Source: Hymenoscyphus infarciens (taxonomy: Eukaryota; Ascomycota; Leotiomycetes; Helotiales; Helotiaceae). From it: DNA of 64,000 nucleotides. This document shows positions 21,614-32,256 of this stretch, in pieces. The notes beneath the pieces were generated by a model. It worked only from the letters and a program-made list of their open reading frames with translations. It was not told the origin of the DNA and made no database searches. Made by a program: the position numbers and the translations under genes. The stretch lies in NCBI GenBank assembly GCA_001414345.1, contig LLCB01000280.1, positions 1-64,000 of the forward strand. The letters are read 5' to 3'. The number at the start of each line of letters is the position of its first letter. Positions within the stretch are counted from its first letter, which is position 1.

Positions 21614-23489
21614 ACCAAACCCATCATATCATTTCCCGCATTCTCGACGCCCTCTTGCTTGCTCTTGCATTTACAATGGTCGTTTTGCGAGGGAAGGAAA
21701 AACTTGCTAGTTCCTGGAGATGGGGAAAAGCATTTGCATAGGCATCTCTCAAGGCGTTTTCTTTTTTGTTTGGTCTTGGAAATGGTGTTTGGGAAGGGAG
21801 GGCATAAGGACAAAACGCAGGATACCCATGATATTTGAGTTATTTTTACGCATTTACCATTTGGGGTGGCAAAAGTATTTTGTCTTTCTTCCAGTCTTTG
21901 TGGGGGTGATTTTTTGTATTTAGGGGAGCGCGCTCTTTAGTGCTGCTGATTGGATGAGAAGGGGTCCGGATAGGGGATGGAGCTCCGGTGGGGGGTTTGA
22001 AATGAACATGTATTCCACTTCTTACGATATACTTTATTGCCTATGGTCTTGCCTTGAGTTTTTGAAAATGCCTTTCTTGATTGTAGAATGGGGCTATCAA
22101 CATCAGTGGTTCTAGACCGGTTTCGTTCGGACCAAAACTCGATGCTTGAAGCAGTAGCAAACAGTTGCGAATGAACCAATTTGGCCAAGATGACAGTACG
22201 TTAAATTTTGACGCGGTGAGCATCTAGCCTTCTTGATTCAGGTTGCTGTGGAAATAGAAGCGGGACGGCCCGCAGAGAACTATAGCGGTAATGCCCTCGA
22301 TTGGTGCGAGTATCAGATGCAGAATGCAGGATGCATATCAACTGTACATATATTGTTCTAGTACTGATATGGAAGGTCGTTCCGGCACTTCAGTTGATAT
22401 TTTCCCCTGAAGTGCTCTTTATAACTCGAGGACGAGAAACTGTACCCCTCGTTGTATTAACCGATCACCCCTCTTCATGGTCTCCTTTCCCCTCTTACTC
22501 TCGAGGTATAACCGAATACCGGCTCCCCCCCTCCATTTTCTGTTTAGTTGACAAAGCAAAAGCACCGATTCTCGTACTTGCTCGGCCATGATGCTTCCCC
22601 TCCTCCTTCCCCTCCTCCTGGCTCATTTGGATGTCATTTCCGCTTTGTTATTTTCTCTCACTGCTTGTATGGTTCTTCGTTCATTTCAACAGATTCTAAT
22701 GGCTTAACCTCTTACTTTGGAGCTCTAGATGTCTAGGGATGAATGATCCCGGCGTGGTGCTATTGCCGAAAAGTGTCTTGCTGTCGAATGAGAGAAATTT
22801 GTATTGATCTCACAAATTAGAGGTCTACTTTCAATCACTCCCGAGGTTCAAAGACCATTCTTGTGCCTGGTTTGGGTGGTTTCTTTATTCCGGACATGGT
22901 GGAGAGAAGTAGAAATCCTTGAAGTCGGGGTACTTGTTCCAATAGACTCCAAAGTCATTGACAAAAAGATTGATCGTGAAGTTAATGTTTTTGTGAGGGG
23001 TTTCAAATTGTATTTTTTTATATTTTTGTTGACTCGAAATTTGGATCCGTAAGGACGTGGAGAACGGGTTCTATAGGTGAATATTTTACTCTTGAATATA
23101 AAGATAGGTTATGATGGTCCTGGAAAACTCGTGTGCAAGTAATGCATACCCTTTACTTGCATTCTTTATCTACAAACCACAACTGAACCTTAAATAAACT
23201 TTATAGTTCCTTATTTAATAATATGGAGAGTGGATGTTCGTGGACTGGTTACTTGAATACGAGCGTACTTACTAGAAACAAAACCTAGAAATAAGCGAGC
23301 AGGACGCGGATTCAGGTTACGACTTGTCGCTGATATTGATTCCGTCCTCCGACATTATTACACTCAGCCTCAAAAATCCATAAACCTTGAAAATATGAAA
23401 ACTCTTTATAAGAACAATCGAACTCTTGGGAAAACGGGAAAACATGAAAACAACCAAGCTCCTCGCTCTCAAACACTCACTTCTTCAAA
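21614..23489. other. Intergenic region between the bHLH gene and the lactonase remnant
   Basis: No recognisable gene. The first few hundred bases are probably the bHLH 3' UTR. One minus-strand copy of the paired TCGAC motif lies at 22758-22790. Small open frames are present without family resemblance. Confidence 0.4.
22758..22790 (-). repeat. Paired TCGAC 18-bp-spaced motif, minus-strand copy
   Basis: On the minus strand, ATTCGACAGCAAG is followed by TCGGCAATAG. The half-sites are at 22787 and 22769, exactly 18 bp apart. Confidence 0.65.
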
Positions 23490-24973
23490 ATGTTCCTCTC
23501 ACCAATCTTTCTGCTCTTCCTGGCCCTGAAAGTCACAGCGAAAGTAACACGTCTCTTCGTCGGTTCTTAAGCAAGGACAGTTTCTACATTCGAACTTAGC
23601 CATGACTCTACTGGTCATTCCTTGTCAAAGACGTCTGGATCAAGGCTTTGTACACTTGCAGATGGGAAATCACCACCGTCCTGGATAACACTCGATGCTA
23701 AGAGAAAAACTCACGATTGTTTGAATCCCCGGGTGGGAGAAACGCTTTCCAACGGGACGCTGTTTTCTCTCAAGTTTGGCGGGGACGGAAGTTTGACTGT
23801 ATTGGACAGTGCCAAAGAGTGCAGCACATGCAGCGCTTTTTGGGGAAGGTAAGAGTCTAGGTCCAGCTTATTATTACGTTTTTTGTGACTCCACTTTCCC
23901 TTCGAGCATTCTATGCTTTTCTCTGCTTGTTTGGACTAAGACTAACATTTTTATACAGCGAATTCAACACCTTTGAAACATACACCATCACAAATCCCAC
24001 CCATCTCCAAACCACAACTTCTTTCACCTTTCCACTACCCACTGTCCCCAGACCATATATCCTGAAACGGTACAAAATGTCTCTCTGCCTCACAAAGTAA
24101 TCCCCGATCCAACAAGGAGAGTCTTACTTATCCCAGATCTAGGTTCTAATATCATTCAGGTTTCCGCACACAATCACACCAAGTCAATCTTTCTTATCGA
24201 AAGGAAATCTCTGGAATTGCCAAAAAGACTGGTCCTCGCCATGGAAACTTCGCGAGGTTGGAAGATGGATGTGTGCTTTTCTACATTGCGGGTGAGATCT
24301 TGAATATTATTTATACTCTCGGTGTTTTTTACAACGGGGAGGTGATAGGCTTTGAAGAGAGAGGAAGAACAGAAACGAGGGTTAAAAGAGATGGAAGTAT
24401 AATTGTTGCTCCAGAGGTGACGAGTGGGAGTCGAGACAAGATTTGAAGCTTCAGATTCCTGTGGGTTGTTTTCTTTCCCTCTACTGCCCCCTTCTTATCT
24501 CCTCGCTTCGCGTGATTATCACTTCTTTTTTACCAAATGGAGTGAAACAATGAAGATGTGAGCTGATAAGACGGAAAACAGCTAGATAATCGCTTTCTGA
24601 TCGTATCATTTAGTGACGATGCTTCATATACCATTCCCGCCCTGCTTTCCTCCCGCTCAAACGAAACAATACCTTCCGATACACTTCACACCTATGCGAT
24701 CAATCCTTCATCTGGCCTTCTTACGATTTCCGACTCAGTACCAGCGGGAGGAACATTGCCTCGCCAGTTCTCGTTGAATAAAAAGGGGATTTGGTTGGAG
24801 TGGGGTTGCAAACTGATGGTACGGTTGTGATTAAGATACGGGATGTTGGGACTGGTGAGATCTTCCCCCTTCGATATGAAAACGATAGAGGGGATGGGGC
24901 TGTAATTGAGGGATTGGGGATAAGGGACGACAGTGGAGAGCTTGGTCCTGTTTGTTTGGTTTGGGATGAGTAG
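23490..24973 (+). pseudogene. Decayed secreted lactonase (7-bladed beta-propeller, 3-carboxymuconate cyclase-like)
   Basis: Successive blocks of one family can be followed on the plus strand, but in shifting frames. They are: a signal peptide (MFLSPIFLLFLALKV) and LFVGS; TVSTFELSHDS and PPSWITLD; the metal or substrate loop SLPHKVIPDP and LLIPDLGSN near 24075-24155; GPRHGNFARLEDG near 24222; and PAGGTLPRQFSLN then VVIKIRDVGTGE near 24735-24855. The family includes cycloisomerase-like enzymes and 6-phosphogluconolactonases. Breaks visible: an in-frame TAA at 23568-23570; a frame change near 24045-24060; a one-base shift near 24157-24166; stops between about 24443 and 24610; and another one-base shift near 24785. 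Unrecognised introns could explain some of these, but not the early stop and the single-base shifts inside conserved blocks. A DNA transposon remnant begins 19 bp downstream. Confidence 0.65.
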
Positions 24974-24992
24974 AGAGTATTAAGGGGTGTTA

Positions 24993-26287
24993 CGAGCCTA
25001 GGGGCACGGGTCTGTGCGTACAGGGCATTTTGGCGATTTTGACGATTTTGACCCCTCTACTAACAAATATGCCTCCCACCACCCCCCCGCTAGACGACTA
25101 GCATTATTAAAAGGGCTACGAGATAGCTATAAAACATAAAGAGGCTATGCGCCAATTGCACTGGTTTGGGAAGGTCCCTATCTGCGTCTTATAGCATTGG
25201 TATAAAGATCTGTCTAGCTAACCTCTTAGAGAGAGTACGATACGTAAAATACTAGGCTACGTAGCCCCTGAACGAGCTCGCGTAGGGCGTACTAGACTAG
25301 CTTTCCTTTTATTAGATAAAGTAGTAGATAAGATTATCCTATATTATGCGTAAAGCTAGGAGAATCGTTAAATGAACTGGTAGAAGCTGAGGGAGGAACT
25401 AGGGCTACCTTGTTTAGTCGATATACTTAAGCATAGGATGCACTAACGAGGCTATTATTGCTACGTCTCTTACTAGAAACTATACTTAACACTTACCTAA
25501 GTTACCGCTCGCTTTCTTTAGGGTCTTACGTATATATTTTAGACGGTGGAGTAGCTAAAGGTTCTATAGTTAGACGAAGTTATATTTTAAGTTAGAGGAC
25601 GTATAATTAAGTAAAAAGTAACTTAGAATATTAATAAAGGATACTCTAAACAGTTCTACGATATATGTATTTAATACTAATTCTATCAAGGCTATACGAC
25701 TCCTATAAACGCGTGGGGAGCTATTAGTTATAGGTATAAATCCCCCCTCGTTTTCTTCGAAGGCTATGGTAAGAGTAGCGCCTTTATATAATGAGATTAT
25801 CTTACGTAACTACTTAAACCCTTTATCTAAGGGATTTTTAAAGCTTTTGCCTTAGTTATATATACTCTTTGTCCTTCTGTAGAACCATTATTCATAGAGG
25901 ATAGAAACTCTACCCATAGACATAAATCGGCTATGAACTATTACGTCAAATTCCAAACAAAACATAGCATTATCTTAATACCTCACCCCTCTACTTCACC
26001 TAATATAAATCCTATAGAGAAGTGCTAGCAGTAGATTAAACAACGACTTTATAGAAGATAACACTAACCTACTACTATGGAGGAAATGCGCTAAGCAGTT
26101 ATAGAGGAATGGGAGGCTATACCACAGGATTAGATTAATAAGTTAATTTTAAAGCAGGAACATTGGGTTACTATACTTGTATAACGCCATAGGTGGTCTA
26201 CTCCTAATTAAATTAAGTCACTATTTAGTAATTCAATAATAAATGGTGAAAATGCCCTGTACGCACAGACCCGTGCCTCTAGGCTCG
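24993..26287 (+). mobile_element. Tc1/mariner-like transposon with intact ends and RIP-broken transposase
   Basis: Inverted termini of about 37 bp (left starts CGAGCCTAGGGGCACGGG; right is its near-perfect complement) enclose 1295 bp. TTA lies outside each end (24990-24992 and 26288-26290). The plus strand retains a transposase in pieces: a helix-turn-helix-like segment, STIRKILGY, near 25234; then the DDE-domain blocks EDRNSTHRHKSAMN near 25900; and HPSTSPNINPIEKC near 25985-26025. The last corresponds to the usual SPDLNPIE block, here with the catalytic Asp replaced by Asn (AAT for GAT). Many TAA and TAG codons interrupt the frame, so the protein is dead, although the ends might still be recognised in trans. 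Confidence 0.85.
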
Positions 26288-26673
26288 TTAGTTCAAAATT
26301 TCATTCTTTTCAGTGGGAAGAGTGTGGCGAATGGTTGTAGACGAGGAGAGTAAGGTGACGAAGTCGGGGAGGAAAGTAAGAATGCAGGGAAAAGGTAGAT
26401 GGTTTGAAGGAAAGGAACTTTCCACACAGGGAATTGTGCAAGTTAAGCGAAGTTAAGAATTCATGACTTGCAAGTCGAGGCTTTACTAATTAGTATCTCG
26501 CATCTAGAGCTTGTCCACGCAGAGCCATGTGATCTTTCGTGTTTCAGGGATAAGTCTCTCTAGGGTTCTCTTGCATTATCAAAACCTTTTTTCACCATAT
26601 TTAATTTTAGATGCTTTGGTTTATATTTGCCATGAAAGTAGTCTTGAAACTTAGTTTTGCTCGTATGTTAATT

Positions 26674-26706
26674 GTTCGACAGCAGTACGATTTATGACAG
26701 AAAAAA
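26674..26706 (+). repeat. Paired TCGAC 18-bp-spaced motif
   Basis: GTTCGACAGCAG then ATGACAGAAAA. The half-sites start at 26676 and 26694, 18 bp apart. The second half-site is worn. Confidence 0.5.
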
Positions 26707-27373
26707 CAAGTTGCGGAAAAAGCCGAATGTCGAAAGTCCCAAATTTATCTTAGGAATCCATGCAAGTAGGTCGGCGATAGTGAAAGAATCGGTGGCAAAT
26801 CAAAACCTTGAGATGAAATTAGTAATTGCTGGTTACTTGCGAGAAAAAAAACAGTATTTATATTGGTTTTGCAACTTATGTCAATGTTTCTGGAGGTGCT
26901 GATCTATTTTACCTCTACTCATGGCTTGTCTAGTCTTTGATGAGTCTTTTAAAATCAATTTGTTACCTTGTTTCAGTCATGTTGCGGGGGATACTTAATG
27001 CTGCAGTTTATACTCGAGTAGAAGAAGTGTTATTAAATTCGGTTCGAAGCAGGTGTAAAAGTGTACTCACGAGTTTGTTTTTGGGGTCCTGATTTATTTG
27101 ATAGCATCAACCTGTAGTATTTCGACTTGTTTTAGGTACTTGCCTCTGTTGGGGAGTATACACTCTTTAGGTTTCCACATGGGTATATAAGAAGGTGTAA
27201 GAGATAAAAGGTTTTCCTATTTTACCTGGGATAGAATGTATATATATTACAATGAACTCAGCAGGTGTCATTTCCAACTTGGCTCAAGGGTCATATGCTA
27301 AAAGTCTTTACACAAGTTCTTGAAGACTCGGGTATCTTAAGAGCTATTTTTCGTACTTGCTCGTGCTATAATT

Positions 27374-27406
27374 ATTCGGCGGTAGGAAAACAATCGACAC
27401 TAATCC
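27374..27406 (+). repeat. Paired TCGAC 18-bp-spaced motif
   Basis: ATTCGGCGGTAG then AATCGACACTAATC. The half-sites start at 27376 and 27394, 18 bp apart, with the typical AAAACAA end of the spacer. Confidence 0.65.
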
Positions 27407-27809
27407 CTCAATTGTTCTTTTCCTTCTCTCATGTTCTTCTATTCACCCCTTTTCCTTCTTAACTCTCAACATATCGAAATCTTATCCCTCCGGCTATGAT
27501 TTCCAAGATCCGAAAGCCGACAGCGGGAGCTTTCCCACACTTGGCTCACATTGGCTGCTTCAGGTTGTTTCGCGCTCCTTTTAATTAAGTGCGAGTAGTA
27601 TATAACCAGATGTATTCAGATGTAAACTCTCAGCTAAGCCCTTTTTTGAAATTTTCAAGCTATGCTTCGGTATGTGGTTGAGCTAAAGAAATCTTTTAGT
27701 TCTTCCAAGTTTCTTGTTTTGGTCTGTTTTCGTTTACTTCTCTCAATCATAAAGTAAAACTTCGCTCTTATAATACACGTAGTTTTGTAAGGGCTTGTGT
27801 ACGTATTTA

Positions 27810-28460
27810 GGGCGTCCCGTATATACCAAAAGCCGGAATCGACTAAATCGCAAATCGTAAATAGCAAATTACAAAAGTTAAGAGATATAGCAAATCTTTA
27901 ACTATATTATCCTATTCTCTTACTCTCTTATACTCTTACTCTCTTACACTCTTGCTCTCTTACTCTCTTATCTTATTCTTATATATACTACGTATACTAA
28001 GAGAGTGTAGGAGAGAGTAGGAGAGGTAGGTAGAGGTAAGGAGGTAAGCAAACATTCCAGGGGAAGGTTTTTCCTAGCGTGGGTAAGGGGAGTTTAAAGC
28101 AAACATTCCCCCTACTCCTCCCTCTTCCCTTCTTTCTCTTTCTTCTCTCTTATTTATCTAAAAACAATAGGAAGAATATAATACGAGAGTTAGGTAATAG
28201 AGAGTAAGTATACGATAGCGAGGAGGCGATGTTACTACTATATATATAATACTCTTTCTCTCTCCCTATCCTCTAATTAATTACTATAGATAGTCTTAAT
28301 ATAGAGAGGGGGTGAGAGGGGAGAAGAAGAGAGAAGGAGGGAGAGAGAACTTAAATTAAAAAGATATTATATTTTATAGTTATAAAAAGTACGATTTACG
28401 ATTTGCGATTTACGATTTGCGATTTAGTCGTTTCCGACTTTTGGTACATACGGGATGCCG
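27810..28460. mobile_element. Complete 651-bp MITE with about 55-bp inverted repeats and TA target duplication
   Basis: The left end reads GGGCGTCCCGTATATACC and continues into ACTAAATCGCAAATCG. The right end is its complement with only a few differences over about 55 bp. TA flanks both sides (27808-27809 and 28461-28462), the target of Tc1/mariner-type transposases. The interior is noncoding: CTCTTA-type microsatellite, a segment shared with the window's first 450 bp, pyrimidine-rich tracts and GATTTGCGATTTACG units. There is no transposase, so it is non-autonomous. Confidence 0.85.
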
Positions 28461-29076
28461 TAGTATTCCGCGTATTTCAACTATACTTTATTTATGCGAA
28501 TTAGTCTAGGAAAATTTAAACTATTGTACTAAGAAGATTTAGAAAAACCAGAAACTCGAATTCTTGATTCTCGCATAATCAAAGTAAGCAATTCACTCAC
28601 CAATTCTTGAAAATTGTTCCTGTGAATGCGCGTGCTATTATGGAGGTGTTGCGGAGAGAAGGTGAATAAACTTGAATCTTGAGAGGATCCGCAGTAAAAT
28701 TTCAATACTTTTTCCGATATCCTCCCTTTGCCTTACCTTTTCCTCATTATAAATTTCTAAACCAGCTTTTTTCATCCCCCAACGCCAACGGGCAACTGCC
28801 TTTTGAATTTTCTGTACTTCCTAACCTTTATGAATTGTGGTGCAATATTCGAAGTAGACCGCCGTATATAAAAAGGAGATTGATACTCCTATTAAGATCG
28901 CATATACAGCCACCGAAAATCTCCTACAAAGGATTGTGCTGTTGCTAGTTTTCAATCTAGCACCAGAAGTATACGCATTTCTTGTGGCATGGCGTTCTTG
29001 GACTTCCCAGCGTATTGCGTCTTGGAAAAAGCGTCGCTTGGTTATTATTACTGAGGTTTCTGGAAGTAGTTCGGGA

Positions 29077-29110
29077 ATTCGGCAATAGTAGGAAAACCGA
29101 CAGTGGTCTG
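29077..29110 (+). repeat. Paired TCGAC 18-bp-spaced motif
   Basis: ATTCGGCAATAG then ACCGACAGTGG. The half-sites start at 29079 and 29097, 18 bp apart. Confidence 0.55.
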
Positions 29111-29683
29111 ATAATCTGCAAACTTTCCCTTGTGATTCCGTTGCTTTACTGAAAGTTCCATTGATTATTTGTTGGATTTTTTAAGCTACCTTACCAAATA
29201 CAAGACCAAGAAGGTTGTAGCTTTCTCGGCTTTTGAACCTGCTTGTATTCGTACCCCACTACTTACTCATCAAACAAGAAGTTAGTGAAATCATAAAACA
29301 CATTTGTATACAAAAGGAGGTGAGTTTCGAATCAAACCCGAGTTGATCTGTAGTTTTTTCTATCAGCTTAGTAAAAGCTACTCATCTCATATTCTATCTG
29401 AAAGAACAAGACTTGTAGCTCAAGTACGTAGTACTATATATCTCAAAGTTATTCCAACAATTCCAACGTTCATTGATTACCTCCCTTGTAGTTTCATCAT
29501 CTTCAGTTCTAAGCTTCACTCAACTGTCATAACTTTCAAGGCATCAAGTGTACAACTTATTACGACGATACCAGATGAGTAGTTTGTCTCGAGAAGCTCG
29601 AACTTCTTTCCATCTCACGCTGATAGCCGTCGATGAAGACAATCTATTAAGCTGCGTATAGATGTTTTGGGAATGCGAAGGCG

Positions 29684-29717
29684 ATTCGACAACGAGAAAA
29701 CGAGCGACAGCAAAAGA
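29684..29717 (+). repeat. Paired TCGAC 18-bp-spaced motif
   Basis: ATTCGACAACGAG then AGCGACAGCAAAAG. The half-sites start at 29686 and 29704, 18 bp apart. Confidence 0.65.
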
Positions 29718-30632
29718 ATAAGTAAAATTTCAAGTGAGAGATGTCAGATTTTGAAAGACAATAGGATACGTATAGAAACGACCGGAATAGATTATGTTAC
29801 TTATATATAATAGATAAGATATAGAAAAAGTAAGCTACTCTAAGATAGAATAATAAACTCTAGAGTGAGAGATTCTATTATAAGATAAGAAACTCTAGAA
29901 TAAAATAAGAAACACTGAAAGAAGATAAGTATTACTATGGTTATAAACATCTACACTAAAGTACTATGAACTCTTTCGTAGTAGTAAAAAAGATCGAATA
30001 ATAGTTCATAATAGAAAGTCAAAGAGATAAGATAATGATAATATACTTTAAGAAATCGCTGGATTATTAAGTTAAGCTCTTACGCTCTATATATTTTTCC
30101 TACTAAGGTATTCTATAGATTAGAACTTTAAGAGAAAATATTCGACGATAGTAGAAATAATAAAAGTAAACCAGCTAGGATAAATAGTCTTTCTAGAATA
30201 TATTCTAAAAACTCCCATATCTTAAGTAGAATAAACCTTCACTAGTCTCAACTCTAACTTAGGCTCCGAGCGATACTCTAGTATATTTAATTGACTAATA
30301 TATCTACTAAAGTGCTCAGGCTCTTCGTCAATACAACCAGAAGTTTAAATATAAGTCTAGAACCGAGAATAGGTATAATAATAAGCATTAGTAGTACGAA
30401 AGGTAACTTTACTCAGGAAGTGACCACCTTAGGCCTTGTTTTGCGCATCATTTGGTCCACACATAGAAAGTGTGACATGGAAATGCAAAAGGACAATGAC
30501 CCGCCTCTCTAGTACAAAAACAAAATATAGTGGATGTCTTCGGGGAAAGGAAACAAGCTAGAGATGTTTACAATGTACATAGTACAAGAGCCTAGCAAGC
30601 AGCATTTTGGTGATTTTTAAAGTACGAAAGAT

Positions 30633-30666
30633 GTTCGATAATAATAAAACAATCGACAACAAATCA
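30633..30666 (+). repeat. Paired TCGAC 18-bp-spaced motif
   Basis: GTTCGATAATAA then AATCGACAACAAATC. The half-sites start at 30635 and 30653, 18 bp apart. Confidence 0.65.
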
Positions 30667-31273
30667 TACACTCAAAACTAAAAACAAGCAAAGAGAAAAT
30701 AAGCACGCGTTTCGACAACTGTATCTTTCTCTCTGATCTCTTCGTTAGCAGCTACTACCCCATCTTCTTCTACTCCATCTTCTGTAGATACTCCTAGAGC
30801 TTGATCAGTTTTCGTCTTTTTCCTTTCTAAGAAGAGAAGATGATATATTGTTTTATATTCCACTTCGAAGGCCTTACGACTATTAAACATTTGTTTAGCT
30901 TAACAAGAGTCTTTTTTCCCCTTCAAAATCTCTATTTAAGAGTGAGGGGAAGAGAGACAGTATACTCCGTCAAAAAAGGCAAACCTTCTTTATAATACCT
31001 GTTCAACTTCTTATATACTATAGAACCATAGATGTGACAATACGAGCTTAGAATAAGGCCGTAGCGATATTGTCTAACAAGAAGCCAAGCGGGTATAAAG
31101 ATAGAAAATTAGGTAGAAGAAAAAAAGCTATTCTTAAAACAGATTCACCATGTGCTTTTGTCGCCTTAGGATTCTAGAACGCCTCTTTCACCACAACTGA
31201 CAGATACTACGAACCACGGTATTCTTACTTGAGAAAATAAAGATAACCTCAACGTATCAAGGATCCAAAAAAT

Positions 31274-31306
31274 ATTCGACACCAGACAAAGAATCGACAG
31301 TGAATT
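31274..31306 (+). repeat. Paired TCGAC 18-bp-spaced motif
   Basis: ATTCGACACCAG then AATCGACAGTGAATT. The half-sites start at 31276 and 31294, 18 bp apart. Confidence 0.65.
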
Positions 31307-32256
31307 ACCCCATAAGAATTAGAAACAAAACTGTGTTGTTTATAGCCTCAGAAGTACCACATCTTTGGCTCCAGGGGATATGTAAAAAAAAGCTGTCTCG
31401 TATAAATCAAGCACCGGCTCGCACTGACATTCAGAAGTCGGTTCTCCAGGACATAGTTGTACGATGTTACCTCTCTTTGCCCATACAATCACCTGGAGAG
31501 GTCGCGCAACCTCTTTTTATACTACGCTCGATGGAAAAGTGGGAATCGAAATCAGTGCCTCTTCCAATCTCTAGATGAGAAAAGAAATACATCTTTTCCC
31601 TGGGGCAAATTAAGTTGAACCGTCCAATCAATACCCCCAGACTAAAACCCTTTCAAATGCGTGAGACAAATTTGCCGCGTAGAAACTCAACAAATATACC
31701 TGTTTGAATTTATAGTTGTTCGAATCTATAGCTTTCAGAATCCAGATCCAGATCCAGAAGACACAGCTAGATAGTACTCTCTGGCCAACTTTTAAATCCT
31801 GGAATCTCCAGATTAATACCCACCGTCAGCAAAACCGAGAATTTAAGAGCTTCATCAACGAAAGCCACGAGAGTAGTAACAAACAGATAGCAAGGCAAAG
31901 CAAGCAGAAAGAGTTAACACCCGAAGCAAAGAAAGCAATGCCACTCGGCTACTTCAATCTGATCATCAGCCTTGGCTTCAGAAAACTTCATCTGGGTTGA
32001 GCCTCGTCAAATACGTGGGGATAATTTTAGTGTATTCCTACACCTCAGAAATGACGGGCCAGTTTCGATGCTTTTCTATCAAATCTCGATCCGTCCCATT
32101 GAGCTCACCACCTACCTGCCAGGCAAAAAAAGAAAGATGAACGCCTCGCTCCATAATGCATTTTACTCACCAACCCCTCGCCATAAATCTTTGACTGTCC
32201 CCCAGGAAAAAAAGAGCCTATTTTACAAGCCCGCCTTGGGCAATAAAGACCAGCAT

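Larger units (their letters stand above)
26291..27807. other. AT-rich gene-free region
   Basis: No recognisable gene. It includes two copies of the paired TCGAC motif (26674-26706 and 27374-27406). The nucleotide immediately left of the MITE at 27810 is the TA target site. Confidence 0.4.
28463..32256. other. 3.8-kb gene-free region, strongly AT-rich in 29750-30300
   Basis: No recognisable gene. It contains four copies of the paired TCGAC motif (29077-29110, 29684-29717, 30633-30666, 31274-31306). The block around 29750-30300 is RIP-like AT-rich DNA with internal repeats. A minus-strand open frame at 30678-30890 is acidic and lysine-rich and could be a transposase tail, but this is unproven. 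The IWS1 3' UTR lies near 32000-32256. Confidence 0.4.

Noticed and set aside
27880..28460. CRISPR-like array from repeated GATTTACG units
   Set aside because: The units are short, contiguous, without spacers, and lie inside the ends of a eukaryotic MITE.
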